A stretch of DNA of 64,000 nucleotides from contig NW_027125104.1 of the NCBI RefSeq assembly GCF_024679245.1, positions 62,001 to 126,000 of the forward strand, written 5' to 3'. This document shows, piece after piece, positions 33,191-47,005 of the stretch. The DNA comes from Pseudorasbora parva. Its lineage: Eukaryota > Chordata > Actinopteri > Cypriniformes > Gobionidae. Every line of letters begins with the position of its first letter. The stretch's first letter is position 1. Under the pieces are notes generated by a model, which was given only the letters and a program-made list of their open reading frames with translations, was not told the DNA's origin and ran no database searches. Both the position numbers and the translations under genes were made by a program.

Positions 33191-33378
33191 ATCGCTTCTC
33201 GGCCTTTTGGCTAAGATCAAGTGTAGTATCTGTTCTTATCAGTTTAATATCTGATACGTCCCCTATCCGGGGACTGCATATTAAATTGATTTTTGGCACA
33301 TGGAGCCGGAACCGGGGCTTGCTCCGTCCACTCCACGCATCGACCTGGTATTGCAGTGCCTCCAGGAACGGTGTGCTT
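33191..33378 (+). ncRNA. U2 snRNA, unit 16
   Basis: Consensus gene body; the PSE has C at -58 (33133). Confidence 0.97.
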
Positions 33379-33849
33379 CCCCTTTTTGGGGACTGCGAAT
33401 TGTTGTGACTAATAGAAGAACCAACAACACCACTGGAATTTTGTCAGAGAATACAGAAATACGCAGGAAGCGCATACAGAATGACGATGAGGTGACCGTT
33501 GACGATGACCGTGCCACAGAGAAAGCAGCAAGCTGCGGTCATATGAGCATAGGGAAAAAAGAAGAACAAAAGCGTCGGTTGCCGGCCGGCTGACTCATCA
33601 CCGTCACAGCACGTTTTTTGATGTCCCTCTTATTTGAGAGTCTTTACCAACGAGCTGATGAGTCGAATCAGGGGTTTGTGTTGGATGGATTAGGGACACC
33701 TGATTCAAATCAAGGTCAGGCACGCACGCACGCAGCAGTCAAGCAATGGAAGGTGCCCCGTCCTTCCTTTTCTTGGGGGAGGGGAAGGTCACCGTGTTTG
33801 AGGATGGCGAAGGGGGATAGGGCGCCTCTGCCTGGAGGCCAGGCAACTC

Positions 33850-34013
33850 ATACTTACCTGGCAGGGGAGACACCATGATCAGGAAGGTGGTTCACCCAGG
33901 GCGAGGCTCGGCCATTGCACTCCGGTTGTGCTGACCCCTGCGAATTCCCCAAATGTGGGAATCTCGACTGCATAATTTATGGTAGTGGGGGACTGCGTTC
34001 GCGCTCTCCCCTG
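33850..34013 (+). ncRNA. U1 snRNA, unit 16
   Basis: Consensus copy. Confidence 0.97.
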
Positions 34014-35046
34014 TACACACTGGTTAAAAGCAGATAGCGTGGAGGGAAAAAGCGTGCGGTTCTTGACGCTTGTGGCGCCGCCCACTGCCCCAAAGGGTGA
34101 AGTTGCACCAGTTTTGTTATGTTTCTGTCTCTTTCTGCTGTGTCAGCCAGTGACCCGGAGAGTTCAGAGAACTGAACTGCGTCTGTTTTCATCGAGGTTG
34201 TCGAAACCTGCGACCGGTTTGCCGAATGTGGTTTTTCCCACAAACTTTGATATTCAACGGACGAGTTGATTGACAGCAGTGGTCCCAAAGGCAAAGTTGT
34301 TCGGATGGAGGTTTTCTGTCGTATGGTACGACTGTCTCGTGCGCGTGCTGTGAAAAAGCACGCGACATACGTTCGCCTATAGCCGCTCTCATGTTGTTGC
34401 TTTTTCATTTTAAAGCGCCACTAGGTGGCCATTCACCGCGTCCTTTCTCGCCTGACCCCAGACTGAGCCCGTGCACGGGTGTACCGGCTTGGGTGAAATT
34501 GTCTCGTTCCGTCCAAGAGCTATAGCCGTTCTAGCAGACCCCGCCTCGCCCAGCCCGTAGGTTTCGGCCTGCCGCCGCCAAGCTGAATCGAAATTCCCAC
34601 TTTTTTTCCGATCTGGACGGACAGTCAGACTCCAGAGAATCTTTCTGCACTGGTTTGGGCCAGATCGGGCAAAAGACCTAGGACTAGTGTGCAAAAGTAG
34701 GTTTTTCACAAAATCCCAAATACCCGAAAATTTCGCCAGCGCAACCTTCGAATCCGAGGCATGCGTCTCGCTCGGCTCGAGCCAAGGATTCCGATGATAT
34801 AAGACACTTGGTTCTGCGGCGTGCGGTTTGGGAGCTACGAGCCATTTCGTACTTTCGGTGGCTGTAGCGCCACCGCCGGGCCCATCGGGGGGCCAGCCTT
34901 GGTGATGTTGTAGAGCGAGTGGCTAGTACCATCCCTCAAAGTTTCAGGTCTCTACGACGTACGGCCTTTGCCAACCCTCCCCCCCCTCCCCGCTTCCCAG
35001 ATGGGCGTCGCCTTTGCCGGCTCCCCTGCCGCTGCGTCATTGTGTC

Positions 35047-35234
35047 ATCGCTTCTCGGCCTTTTGGCTAAGATCAAGTGTAGTATCTGTTCTTATCAGTT
35101 TAATATCTGATACGTCCCCTATCCGGGGACTGCATATTAAATTGATTTTTGGCACATGGAGCCGGAACCGGGGCTTGCTCCGTCCACTCCACGCATCGAC
35201 CTGGTATTGCAGTGCCTCCAGGAACGGTGTGCTT
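35047..35234 (+). ncRNA. U2 snRNA, unit 17
   Basis: Consensus gene body; the PSE has C at -58 (34989). The spacer microsatellite after this gene has one G-to-A change near 35584. Confidence 0.97.
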
Positions 35235-35705
35235 CCCCTTTTTGGGGACTGCGAATTGTTGTGACTAATAGAAGAACCAACAACACCACTGGAATTTTGT
35301 CAGAGAATACAGAAATACGCAGGAAGCGCATACAGAATGACGATGAGGTGACCGTTGACGATGACCGTGCCACAGAGAAAGCAGCAAGCTGCGGTCATAT
35401 GAGCATAGGGAAAAAAGAAGAACAAAAGCGTCGGTTGCCGGCCGGCTGACTCATCACCGTCACAGCACGTTTTTTGATGTCCCTCTTATTTGAGAGTCTT
35501 TACCAACGAGCTGATGAGTCGAATCAGGGGTTTGTGTTGGATGGATTAGGGACACCTGATTCAAATCAAGGTCAGGCACGCACACACGCAGCAGTCAAGC
35601 AATGGAAGGTGCCCCGTCCTTCCTTTTCTTGGGGGAGGGGAAGGTCACCGTGTTTGAGGATGGCGAAGGGGGATAGGGCGCCTCTGCCTGGAGGCCAGGC
35701 AACTC

Positions 35706-35869
35706 ATACTTACCTGGCAGGGGAGACACCATGATCAGGAAGGTGGTTCACCCAGGGCGAGGCTCGGCCATTGCACTCCGGTTGTGCTGACCCCTGCGAA
35801 TTCCCCAAATGTGGGAATCTCGACTGCATAATTTATGGTAGTGGGGGACTGCGTTCGCGCTCTCCCCTG
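35706..35869 (+). ncRNA. U1 snRNA, unit 17
   Basis: Consensus copy. Confidence 0.97.
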
Positions 35870-36902
35870 TACACACTGGTTAAAAGCAGATAGCGTGGAG
35901 GGAAAAAGCGTGCGGTTCTTGACGCTTGTGGCGCCGCCCACTGCCCCAAAGGGTGAAGTTGCACCAGTTTTGTTATGTTTCTGTCTCTTTCTGCTGTGTC
36001 AGCCAGTGACCCGGAGAGTTCAGAGAACTGAACTGCGTCTGTTTTCATCGAGGTTGTCGAAACCTGCGACCGGTTTGCCGAATGTGGTTTTTCCCACAAA
36101 CTTTGATATTCAACGGACGAGTTGATTGACAGCAGTGGTCCCAAAGGCAAAGTTGTTCGGATGGAGGTTTTCTGTCGTATGGCACGACTGTCTCGTGCGC
36201 GTGCTGTGAAAAAGCACGCGACATACGTTCGCCTATAGCCGCTCTCATGTTGTTGCTTTTTCATTTTAAAGCGCCACTAGGTGGCCATTCACCGCGTCCT
36301 TTCTCGCCTGACCCCAGACTGAGCCCGTGCACGGGTGTACCGGCTTGGGTGAAATTGTCTCGTTCCGTCCAAGAGCTATAGCCGTTCTAGCAGACCCCGC
36401 CTCGCCCAGCCCGTAGGTTTCGGCCTGCCGCCGCCAAGCTGAATCGAAATTCCCACTTTTTTTCCGATCTGGACGGACAGTCAGACTCCAGAGAATCTTT
36501 CTGCACTGGTTTGGGCCAGATCGGGCAAAAGACCTAGGACTAGTGTGCAAAAGTAGGTTTTTCACAAAATCCCAAATACCCGAAAATTTCGCCAGCGCAA
36601 CCTTCGAATCCGAGGCATGCGTCTCGCTCGGCTCGAGCCAAGGATTCCGATGATATAAGACACTTGGTTCTGCGGCGTGCGGTTTGGGAGCTACGAGCCA
36701 TTTCGTACTTTCGGTGGCTGTAGCGCCACCGCCGGGCCCATCGGGGGGCCAGCCTTGGTGATGTTGTAGAGCGAGTGGCTAGTACCATCCCTCAAAGTTT
36801 CAGGTCTCTACGACGTACGGCCTTTGCCAACCCTCCCCCCCCTCACCGCTTCCCAGATGGGCGTCGCCTTTGCCGGCTCCCCTGCCGCTGCGTCATTGTG
36901 TC

Positions 36903-37090
36903 ATCGCTTCTCGGCCTTTTGGCTAAGATCAAGTGTAGTATCTGTTCTTATCAGTTTAATATCTGATACGTCCCCTATCCGGGGACTGCATATTAAATTG
37001 ATTTTTGGCACATGGAGCCGGAACCGGGGCTTGCTCCGTCCACTCCACGCATCGACCTGGTATTGCAGTGCCTCCAGGAACGGTGTGCTT
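36903..37090 (+). ncRNA. U2 snRNA, unit 18
   Basis: Consensus gene and PSE; first member of the alternating dimer block. Confidence 0.97.
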
Positions 37091-37561
37091 CCCCTTTTTG
37101 GGGACTGCGAATTGTTGTGACTAATAGAAGAACCAACAACACCACTGGAATTTTGTCAGAGAATACAGAAATACGCAGGAAGCGCATACAGAATGACGAT
37201 GAGGTGACCGTTGACGATGACCGTGCCACAGAGAAAGCAGCAAGCTGCGGTCATATGAGCATAGGGAAAAAAGAAGAACAAAAGCGTCGGTTGCCGGCCG
37301 GCTGACTCATCACCGTCACAGCACGTTTTTTGATGTCCCTCTTATTTGAGAGTCTTTACCAACGAGCTGATGAGTCGAATCAGGGGTTTGTGTTGGATGG
37401 ATTAGGGACACCTGATTCAAATCAAGGTCAGGCACGCACGCACGCAGCAGTCAAGCAATGGAAGGTGCCCCGTCCTTCCTTTTCTTGGGGGAGGGGAAGG
37501 TCACCGTGTTTGAGGATGGCGAAGGGGGATAGGGCGCCTCTGCCTGGAGGCCAGGCAACTC

Positions 37562-37725
37562 ATACTTACCTGGCAGGGGAGACACCATGATCAGGAAGGT
37601 GGTTCACCCAGGGCGAGGCTCGGCCATTGCACTCCGGTTGTGCTGACCCCTGCGAATTCCCCAAATGTGGGAATCTCGACTGCATAATTTATGGTAGTGG
37701 GGGACTGCGTTCGCGCTCTCCCCTG
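37562..37725 (+). ncRNA. U1 snRNA, unit 18
   Basis: Consensus gene body; GTGCCG variant in the trailing spacer. Confidence 0.97.
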
Positions 37726-38758
37726 TACACACTGGTTAAAAGCAGATAGCGTGGAGGGAAAAAGCGTGCGGTTCTTGACGCTTGTGGTGCCGCCCACTGC
37801 CCCAAAGGGTGAAGTTGCACCAGTTTTGTTATGTTTCTGTCTCTTTCTGCTGTGTCAGCCAGTGACCCGGAGAGTTCAGAGAACTGAACTGCGTCTGTTT
37901 TCATCGAGGTTGTCGAAACCTGCGACCGGTTTGCCGAATGTGGTTTTTCCCACAAACTTTGATATTCAACGGACGAGTTGATTGACAGCAGTGGTCCCAA
38001 AGGCAAAGTTGTTCGGATGGAGGTTTTCTGTCGTATGGTACGACTGTCTCGTGCGCGTGCTGTGAAAAAGCACGCGACATACGTTCGCCTATAGCCGCTC
38101 TCATGTTGTTGCTTTTTCATTTTAAAGCGCCACTAGGTGGCCATTCACCGCGTCCTTTCTCGCCTGACCCCAGACTGAGCCCGTGCACGGGTGTACCGGC
38201 TTGGGTGAAATTGTCTCGTTCCGTCCAAGAGCTATAGCCGTTCTAGCAGACCCCGCCTCGCCCAGCCCGTAGGTTTCGGCCTGCCGCCGCCAAGCTGAAT
38301 CGAAATTCCCACTTTTTTTCCGATCTGGACGGACAGTCAGACTCCAGAGAATCTTTCTGCACTGGTTTGGGCCAGATCGGGCAAAAGACCTAGGACTAGT
38401 GTGCAAAAGTAGGTTTTTCACAAAATCCCAAATACCCGAAAATTTCGCCAGCGCAACCTTCGAATCCGAGGCATGCGTCTCGCTCGGCTCGAGCCAAGGA
38501 TTCCGATGATATAAGACACTTGGTTCTGCGGCGTGCGGTTTGGGAGCTACGAGCCATTTCGTACTTTCGGTGGCTGTAGCGCCACCGCCGGGCCCATCGG
38601 GGGGCCAGCCTTGGTGATGTTGTAGAGCGAGTGGCTAGTACCATCCCTCAAAGTTTCAGGTCTCTACGACGTACGGCCTTTGCCAACCCTCCCCCCCCTC
38701 CCCGCTTCCCAGATGGGCGTCGCCTTTGCCGGCTCCCCTGCCGCTGCGTCATTGTGTC

Positions 38759-38946
38759 ATCGCTTCTCGGCCTTTTGGCTAAGATCAAGTGTAGTATCTG
38801 TTCTTATCAGTTTAATATCTGATACGTCCCCTATCCGGGGACTGCATATTAAATTGATTTTTGGCACATGGAGCCGGAACCGGGGCTTGCTCCGTCCACT
38901 CCACGCATCGACCTGGTATTGCAGTGCCTCCAGGAACGGTGTGCTT
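38759..38946 (+). ncRNA. U2 snRNA, unit 19
   Basis: Consensus gene body; the PSE has C at -58 (38701). Confidence 0.97.
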
Positions 38947-39417
38947 CCCCTTTTTGGGGACTGCGAATTGTTGTGACTAATAGAAGAACCAACAACACCA
39001 CTGGAATTTTGTCAGAGAATACAGAAATACGCAGGAAGCGCATACAGAATGACGATGAGGTGACCGTTGACGATGACCGTGCCACAGAGAAAGCAGCAAG
39101 CTGCGGTCATATGAGCATAGGGAAAAAAGAAGAACAAAAGCGTCGGTTGCCGGCCGGCTGACTCATCACCGTCACAGCACGTTTTTTGATGTCCCTCTTA
39201 TTTGAGAGTCTTTACCAACGAGCTGATGAGTCGAATCAGGGGTTTGTGTTGGATGGATTAGGGACACCTGATTCAAATCAAGGTCAGGCACGCACGCACG
39301 CAGCAGTCAAGCAATGGAAGGTGCCCCGTCCTTCCTTTTCTTGGGGGAGGGGAAGGTCACCGTGTTTGAGGATGGCGAAGGGGGATAGGGCGCCTCTGCC
39401 TGGAGGCCAGGCTACTC

Positions 39418-39581
39418 ATACTTACCTGGCAGGGGAGACACCATGATCAGGAAGGTGGTTCACCCAGGGCGAGGCTCGGCCATTGCACTCCGGTTGTGCT
39501 GACCCCTGCGAATTCCCCAAATGTGGGAATCTCGACTGCATAATTTATGGTAGTGGGGGACTGCGTTCGCGCTCTCCCCTG
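39418..39581 (+). ncRNA. U1 snRNA, unit 19
   Basis: Consensus gene body with T at -5 (39413). Confidence 0.97.
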
Positions 39582-40614
39582 TACACACTGGTTAAAAGCA
39601 GATAGCGTGGAGGGAAAAAGCGTGCGGTTCTTGACGCTTGTGGCGCCGCCCACTGCCCCAAAGGGTGAAGTTGCACCAGTTTTGTTATGTTTCTGTCTCT
39701 TTCTGCTGTGTCAGCCAGTGACCCGGAGAGTTCAGAGAACTGAACTGCGTCTGTTTTCATCGAGGTTGTCGAAACCTGCGACCGGTTTGCCGAATGTGGT
39801 TTTTCCCACAAACTTTGATATTCAACGGACGAGTTGATTGACAGCAGTGGTCCCAAAGGCAAAGTTGTTCGGATGGAGGTTTTCTGTCGTATGGCACGAC
39901 TGTCTCGTGCGCGTGCTGTGAAAAAGCACGCGACATACGTTCGCCTATAGCCGCTCTCATGTTGTTGCTTTTTCATTTTAAAGCGCCACTAGGTGGCCAT
40001 TCACCGCGTCCTTTCTCGCCTGACCCCAGACTGAGCCCGTGCACGGGTGTACCGGCTTGGGTGAAATTGTCTCGTTCCGTCCAAGAGCTATAGCCGTTCT
40101 AGCAGACCCCGCCTCGCCCAGCCCGTAGGTTTCGGCCTGCCGCCGCCAAGCTGAATCGAAATTCCCACTTTTTTTCCGATCTGGACGGACAGTCAGACTC
40201 CAGAGAATCTTTCTGCACTGGTTTGGGCCAGATCGGGCAAAAGACCTAGGACTAGTGTGCAAAAGTAGGTTTTTCACAAAATCCCAAATACCCGAAAATT
40301 TCGCCAGCGCAACCTTCGAATCCGAGGCATGCGTCTCGCTCGGCTCGAGCCAAGGATTCCGATGATATAAGACACTTGGTTCTGCGGCGTGCGGTTTGGG
40401 AGCTACGAGCCATTTCGTACTTTCGGTGGCTGTAGCGCCACCGCCGGGCCCATCGGGGGGCCAGCCTTGGTGATGTTGTAGAGCGAGTGGCTAGTACCAT
40501 CCCTCAAAGTTTCAGGTCTCTACGACGTACGGCCTTTGCCAACCCTCCCCCCCCTCACCGCTTCCCAGATGGGCGTCGCCTTTGCCGGCTCCCCTGCCGC
40601 TGCGTCATTGTGTC

Positions 40615-40802
40615 ATCGCTTCTCGGCCTTTTGGCTAAGATCAAGTGTAGTATCTGTTCTTATCAGTTTAATATCTGATACGTCCCCTATCCGGGGACTG
40701 CATATTAAATTGATTTTTGGCACATGGAGCCGGAACCGGGGCTTGCTCCGTCCACTCCACGCATCGACCTGGTATTGCAGTGCCTCCAGGAACGGTGTGC
40801 TT
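40615..40802 (+). ncRNA. U2 snRNA, unit 20
   Basis: Consensus gene and PSE. Confidence 0.97.
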
Positions 40803-41273
40803 CCCCTTTTTGGGGACTGCGAATTGTTGTGACTAATAGAAGAACCAACAACACCACTGGAATTTTGTCAGAGAATACAGAAATACGCAGGAAGCGCATA
40901 CAGAATGACGATGAGGTGACCGTTGACGATGACCGTGCCACAGAGAAAGCAGCAAGCTGCGGTCATATGAGCATAGGGAAAAAAGAAGAACAAAAGCGTC
41001 GGTTGCCGGCCGGCTGACTCATCACCGTCACAGCACGTTTTTTGATGTCCCTCTTATTTGAGAGTCTTTACCAACGAGCTGATGAGTCGAATCAGGGGTT
41101 TGTGTTGGATGGATTAGGGACACCTGATTCAAATCAAGGTCAGGCACGCACGCACGCAGCAGTCAAGCAATGGAAGGTGCCCCGTCCTTCCTTTTCTTGG
41201 GGGAGGGGAAGGTCACCGTGTTTGAGGATGGCGAAGGGGGATAGGGCGCCTCTGCCTGGAGGCCAGGCAACTC

Positions 41274-41437
41274 ATACTTACCTGGCAGGGGAGACACCAT
41301 GATCAGGAAGGTGGTTCACCCAGGGCGAGGCTCGGCCATTGCACTCCGGTTGTGCTGACCCCTGCGAATTCCCCAAATGTGGGAATCTCGACTGCATAAT
41401 TTATGGTAGTGGGGGACTGCGTTCGCGCTCTCCCCTG
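41274..41437 (+). ncRNA. U1 snRNA, unit 20
   Basis: Consensus gene body; GTGCCG variant in the trailing spacer, as in unit 18. Confidence 0.97.
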
Positions 41438-42470
41438 TACACACTGGTTAAAAGCAGATAGCGTGGAGGGAAAAAGCGTGCGGTTCTTGACGCTTGTGGT
41501 GCCGCCCACTGCCCCAAAGGGTGAAGTTGCACCAGTTTTGTTATGTTTCTGTCTCTTTCTGCTGTGTCAGCCAGTGACCCGGAGAGTTCAGAGAACTGAA
41601 CTGCGTCTGTTTTCATCGAGGTTGTCGAAACCTGCGACCGGTTTGCCGAATGTGGTTTTTCCCACAAACTTTGATATTCAACGGACGAGTTGATTGACAG
41701 CAGTGGTCCCAAAGGCAAAGTTGTTCGGATGGAGGTTTTCTGTCGTATGGTACGACTGTCTCGTGCGCGTGCTGTGAAAAAGCACGCGACATACGTTCGC
41801 CTATAGCCGCTCTCATGTTGTTGCTTTTTCATTTTAAAGCGCCACTAGGTGGCCATTCACCGCGTCCTTTCTCGCCTGACCCCAGACTGAGCCCGTGCAC
41901 GGGTGTACCGGCTTGGGTGAAATTGTCTCGTTCCGTCCAAGAGCTATAGCCGTTCTAGCAGACCCCGCCTCGCCCAGCCCGTAGGTTTCGGCCTGCCGCC
42001 GCCAAGCTGAATCGAAATTCCCACTTTTTTTCCGATCTGGACGGACAGTCAGACTCCAGAGAATCTTTCTGCACTGGTTTGGGCCAGATCGGGCAAAAGA
42101 CCTAGGACTAGTGTGCAAAAGTAGGTTTTTCACAAAATCCCAAATACCCGAAAATTTCGCCAGCGCAACCTTCGAATCCGAGGCATGCGTCTCGCTCGGC
42201 TCGAGCCAAGGATTCCGATGATATAAGACACTTGGTTCTGCGGCGTGCGGTTTGGGAGCTACGAGCCATTTCGTACTTTCGGTGGCTGTAGCGCCACCGC
42301 CGGGCCCATCGGGGGGCCAGCCTTGGTGATGTTGTAGAGCGAGTGGCTAGTACCATCCCTCAAAGTTTCAGGTCTCTACGACGTACGGCCTTTGCCAACC
42401 CTCCCCCCCCTCCCCGCTTCCCAGATGGGCGTCGCCTTTGCCGGCTCCCCTGCCGCTGCGTCATTGTGTC

Positions 42471-42658
42471 ATCGCTTCTCGGCCTTTTGGCTAAGATCAA
42501 GTGTAGTATCTGTTCTTATCAGTTTAATATCTGATACGTCCCCTATCCGGGGACTGCATATTAAATTGATTTTTGGCACATGGAGCCGGAACCGGGGCTT
42601 GCTCCGTCCACTCCACGCATCGACCTGGTATTGCAGTGCCTCCAGGAACGGTGTGCTT
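42471..42658 (+). ncRNA. U2 snRNA, unit 21
   Basis: Consensus gene body; the PSE has C at -58 (42413). Confidence 0.97.
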
Positions 42659-43129
42659 CCCCTTTTTGGGGACTGCGAATTGTTGTGACTAATAGAAGAA
42701 CCAACAACACCACTGGAATTTTGTCAGAGAATACAGAAATACGCAGGAAGCGCATACAGAATGACGATGAGGTGACCGTTGACGATGACCGTGCCACAGA
42801 GAAAGCAGCAAGCTGCGGTCATATGAGCATAGGGAAAAAAGAAGAACAAAAGCGTCGGTTGCCGGCCGGCTGACTCATCACCGTCACAGCACGTTTTTTG
42901 ATGTCCCTCTTATTTGAGAGTCTTTACCAACGAGCTGATGAGTCGAATCAGGGGTTTGTGTTGGATGGATTAGGGACACCTGATTCAAATCAAGGTCAGG
43001 CACGCACGCACGCAGCAGTCAAGCAATGGAAGGTGCCCCGTCCTTCCTTTTCTTGGGGGAGGGGAAGGTCACCGTGTTTGAGGATGGCGAAGGGGGATAG
43101 GGCGCCTCTGCCTGGAGGCCAGGCTACTC

Positions 43130-43293
43130 ATACTTACCTGGCAGGGGAGACACCATGATCAGGAAGGTGGTTCACCCAGGGCGAGGCTCGGCCATTGCAC
43201 TCCGGTTGTGCTGACCCCTGCGAATTCCCCAAATGTGGGAATCTCGACTGCATAATTTATGGTAGTGGGGGACTGCGTTCGCGCTCTCCCCTG
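43130..43293 (+). ncRNA. U1 snRNA, unit 21
   Basis: Consensus gene body with T at -5 (43125). Confidence 0.97.
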
Positions 43294-44326
43294 TACACAC
43301 TGGTTAAAAGCAGATAGCGTGGAGGGAAAAAGCGTGCGGTTCTTGACGCTTGTGGCGCCGCCCACTGCCCCAAAGGGTGAAGTTGCACCAGTTTTGTTAT
43401 GTTTCTGTCTCTTTCTGCTGTGTCAGCCAGTGACCCGGAGAGTTCAGAGAACTGAACTGCGTCTGTTTTCATCGAGGTTGTCGAAACCTGCGACCGGTTT
43501 GCCGAATGTGGTTTTTCCCACAAACTTTGATATTCAACGGACGAGTTGATTGACAGCAGTGGTCCCAAAGGCAAAGTTGTTCGGATGGAGGTTTTCTGTC
43601 GTATGGCACGACTGTCTCGTGCGCGTGCTGTGAAAAAGCACGCGACATACGTTCGCCTATAGCCGCTCTCATGTTGTTGCTTTTTCATTTTAAAGCGCCA
43701 CTAGGTGGCCATTCACCGCGTCCTTTCTCGCCTGACCCCAGACTGAGCCCGTGCACGGGTGTACCGGCTTGGGTGAAATTGTCTCGTTCCGTCCAAGAGC
43801 TATAGCCGTTCTAGCAGACCCCGCCTCGCCCAGCCCGTAGGTTTCGGCCTGCCGCCGCCAAGCTGAATCGAAATTCCCACTTTTTTTCCGATCTGGACGG
43901 ACAGTCAGACTCCAGAGAATCTTTCTGCACTGGTTTGGGCCAGATCGGGCAAAAGACCTAGGACTAGTGTGCAAAAGTAGGTTTTTCACAAAATCCCAAA
44001 TACCCGAAAATTTCGCCAGCGCAACCTTCGAATCCGAGGCATGCGTCTCGCTCGGCTCGAGCCAAGGATTCCGATGATATAAGACACTTGGTTCTGCGGC
44101 GTGCGGTTTGGGAGCTACGAGCCATTTCGTACTTTCGGTGGCTGTAGCGCCACCGCCGGGCCCATCGGGGGGCCAGCCTTGGTGATGTTGTAGAGCGAGT
44201 GGCTAGTACCATCCCTCAAAGTTTCAGGTCTCTACGACGTACGGCCTTTGCCAACCCTCCCCCCCCTCACCGCTTCCCAGATGGGCGTCGCCTTTGCCGG
44301 CTCCCCTGCCGCTGCGTCATTGTGTC

Positions 44327-44514
44327 ATCGCTTCTCGGCCTTTTGGCTAAGATCAAGTGTAGTATCTGTTCTTATCAGTTTAATATCTGATACGTCCCCT
44401 ATCCGGGGACTGCATATTAAATTGATTTTTGGCACATGGAGCCGGAACCGGGGCTTGCTCCGTCCACTCCACGCATCGACCTGGTATTGCAGTGCCTCCA
44501 GGAACGGTGTGCTT
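44327..44514 (+). ncRNA. U2 snRNA, unit 22
   Basis: Consensus gene and PSE. Confidence 0.97.
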
Positions 44515-44985
44515 CCCCTTTTTGGGGACTGCGAATTGTTGTGACTAATAGAAGAACCAACAACACCACTGGAATTTTGTCAGAGAATACAGAAATACGC
44601 AGGAAGCGCATACAGAATGACGATGAGGTGACCGTTGACGATGACCGTGCCACAGAGAAAGCAGCAAGCTGCGGTCATATGAGCATAGGGAAAAAAGAAG
44701 AACAAAAGCGTCGGTTGCCGGCCGGCTGACTCATCACCGTCACAGCACGTTTTTTGATGTCCCTCTTATTTGAGAGTCTTTACCAACGAGCTGATGAGTC
44801 GAATCAGGGGTTTGTGTTGGATGGATTAGGGACACCTGATTCAAATCAAGGTCAGGCACGCACGCACGCAGCAGTCAAGCAATGGAAGGTGCCCCGTCCT
44901 TCCTTTTCTTGGGGGAGGGGAAGGTCACCGTGTTTGAGGATGGCGAAGGGGGATAGGGCGCCTCTGCCTGGAGGCCAGGCAACTC

Positions 44986-45149
44986 ATACTTACCTGGCAG
45001 GGGAGACACCATGATCAGGAAGGTGGTTCACCCAGGGCGAGGCTCGGCCATTGCACTCCGGTTGTGCTGACCCCTGCGAATTCCCCAAATGTGGGAATCT
45101 CGACTGCATAATTTATGGTAGTGGGGGACTGCGTTCGCGCTCTCCCCTG
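44986..45149 (+). ncRNA. U1 snRNA, unit 22
   Basis: Consensus copy. Confidence 0.97.
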
Positions 45150-46182
45150 TACACACTGGTTAAAAGCAGATAGCGTGGAGGGAAAAAGCGTGCGGTTCTT
45201 GACGCTTGTGGCGCCGCCCACTGCCCCAAAGGGTGAAGTTGCACCAGTTTTGTTATGTTTCTGTCTCTTTCTGCTGTGTCAGCCAGTGACCCGGAGAGTT
45301 CAGAGAACTGAACTGCGTCTGTTTTCATCGAGGTTGTCGAAACCTGCGACCGGTTTGCCGAATGTGGTTTTTCCCACAAACTTTGATATTCAACGGACGA
45401 GTTGATTGACAGCAGTGGTCCCAAAGGCAAAGTTGTTCGGATGGAGGTTTTCTGTCGTATGGCACGACTGTCTCGTGCGCGTGCTGTGAAAAAGCACGCG
45501 ACATACGTTCGCCTATAGCCGCTCTCATGTTGTTGCTTTTTCATTTTAAAGCGCCACTAGGTGGCCATTCACCGCGTCCTTTCTCGCCTGACCCCAGACT
45601 GAGCCCGTGCACGGGTGTACCGGCTTGGGTGAAATTGTCTCGTTCCGTCCAAGAGCTATAGCCGTTCTAGCAGACCCCGCCTCGCCCAGCCCGTAGGTTT
45701 CGGCCTGCCGCCGCCAAGCTGAATCGAAATTCCCACTTTTTTTCCGATCTGGACGGACAGTCAGACTCCAGAGAATCTTTCTGCACTGGTTTGGGCCAGA
45801 TCGGGCAAAAGACCTAGGACTAGTGTGCAAAAGTAGGTTTTTCACAAAATCCCAAATACCCGAAAATTTCGCCAGCGCAACCTTCGAATCCGAGGCATGC
45901 GTCTCGCTCGGCTCGAGCCAAGGATTCCGATGATATAATACACTTGGTTCTGCGGCGTGCGGTTTGGGAGCTACGAGCCATTTCGTACTTTCGGTGGCTG
46001 TAGCGCCACCGCCGGGCCCATCGGGGGGCCAGCCTTGGTGATGTTGTAGAGCGAGTGGCTAGTACCATCCCTCAAAGTTTCAGGTCTCTACGACGTACGG
46101 CCTTTGCCAACCCTCCCCCCCCTCACCGCTTCCCAGATGGGCGTCGCCTTTGCCGGCTCCCCTGCCGCTGCGTCATTGTGTC

Positions 46183-46370
46183 ATCGCTTCTCGGCCTTTT
46201 GGCTAAGATCAAGTGTAGTATCTGTTCTTATCAGTTTAATATCTGATACGTCCCCTATCCGGGGACTGCATATTAAATTGATTTTTGGCACATGGAGCCG
46301 GAACCGGGGCTTTCTCCGTCCACTCCACGCATCGACCTGGTATTGCAGTGCCTCCAGGAACGGTGTGCTT
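46183..46370 (+). ncRNA. U2 snRNA, unit 23 (nt 131 variant)
   Basis: T for G at nt 131 (46313) changes GCTCC to TCTCC and breaks the loop-closing C-G pair of stem-loop III. The upstream spacer also has a unique G-to-T change at 45939. It may be a slightly weakened copy. Confidence 0.96.
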
Positions 46371-46841
46371 CCCCTTTTTGGGGACTGCGAATTGTTGTGA
46401 CTAATAGAAGAACCAACAACACCACTGGAATTTTGTCAGAGAATACAGAAATACGCAGGAAGCGCATACAGAATGACGATGAGGTGACCGTTGACGATGA
46501 CCGTGCCACAGAGAAAGCAGCAAGCTGCGGTCATATGAGCATAGGGAAAAAAGAAGAACAAAAGCGTCGGTTGCCGGCCGGCTGACTCATCACCGTCACA
46601 GCACGTTTTTTGATGTCCCTCTTATTTGAGAGTCTTTACCAACGAGCTGATGAGTCGAATCAGGGGTTTGTGTTGGATGGATTAGGGACACCTGATTCAA
46701 ATCAAGGTCAGGCACGCACGCACGCAGCAGTCAAGCAATGGAAGGTGCCCCGTCCTTCCTTTTCTTGGGGGAGGGGAAGGTCACCGTGTTTGAGGATGGC
46801 GAAGGGGGATAGGGCGCCTCTGCCTGGAGGCCAGGCAACTC

Positions 46842-47005
46842 ATACTTACCTGGCAGGGGAGACACCATGATCAGGAAGGTGGTTCACCCAGGGCGAGGCT
46901 CGGCCATTGCACTCCGGTTGTGCTGACCCCTGCGAATTCCCCAAATGTGGGAATCTCGACTGCATAATTTATGGTAGTGGGGGACTGCGTTCGCGCTCTC
47001 CCCTG
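46842..47005 (+). ncRNA. U1 snRNA, unit 23
   Basis: Consensus copy. Confidence 0.97.

Larger units (their letters stand above)
36005..43428 (+). repeat. Two-unit alternation (3,712-bp period), units 18-21
   Basis: Units 18 and 20 share CA in the ATGG(C/T)ACGAC spacer site, the A-type U2 PSE, A at U1 -5 and a GTGCCG variant after U1. Units 19 and 21 share TA, the C-type PSE and T at U1 -5. The alternation indicates amplification of a dimer. Confidence 0.8.
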
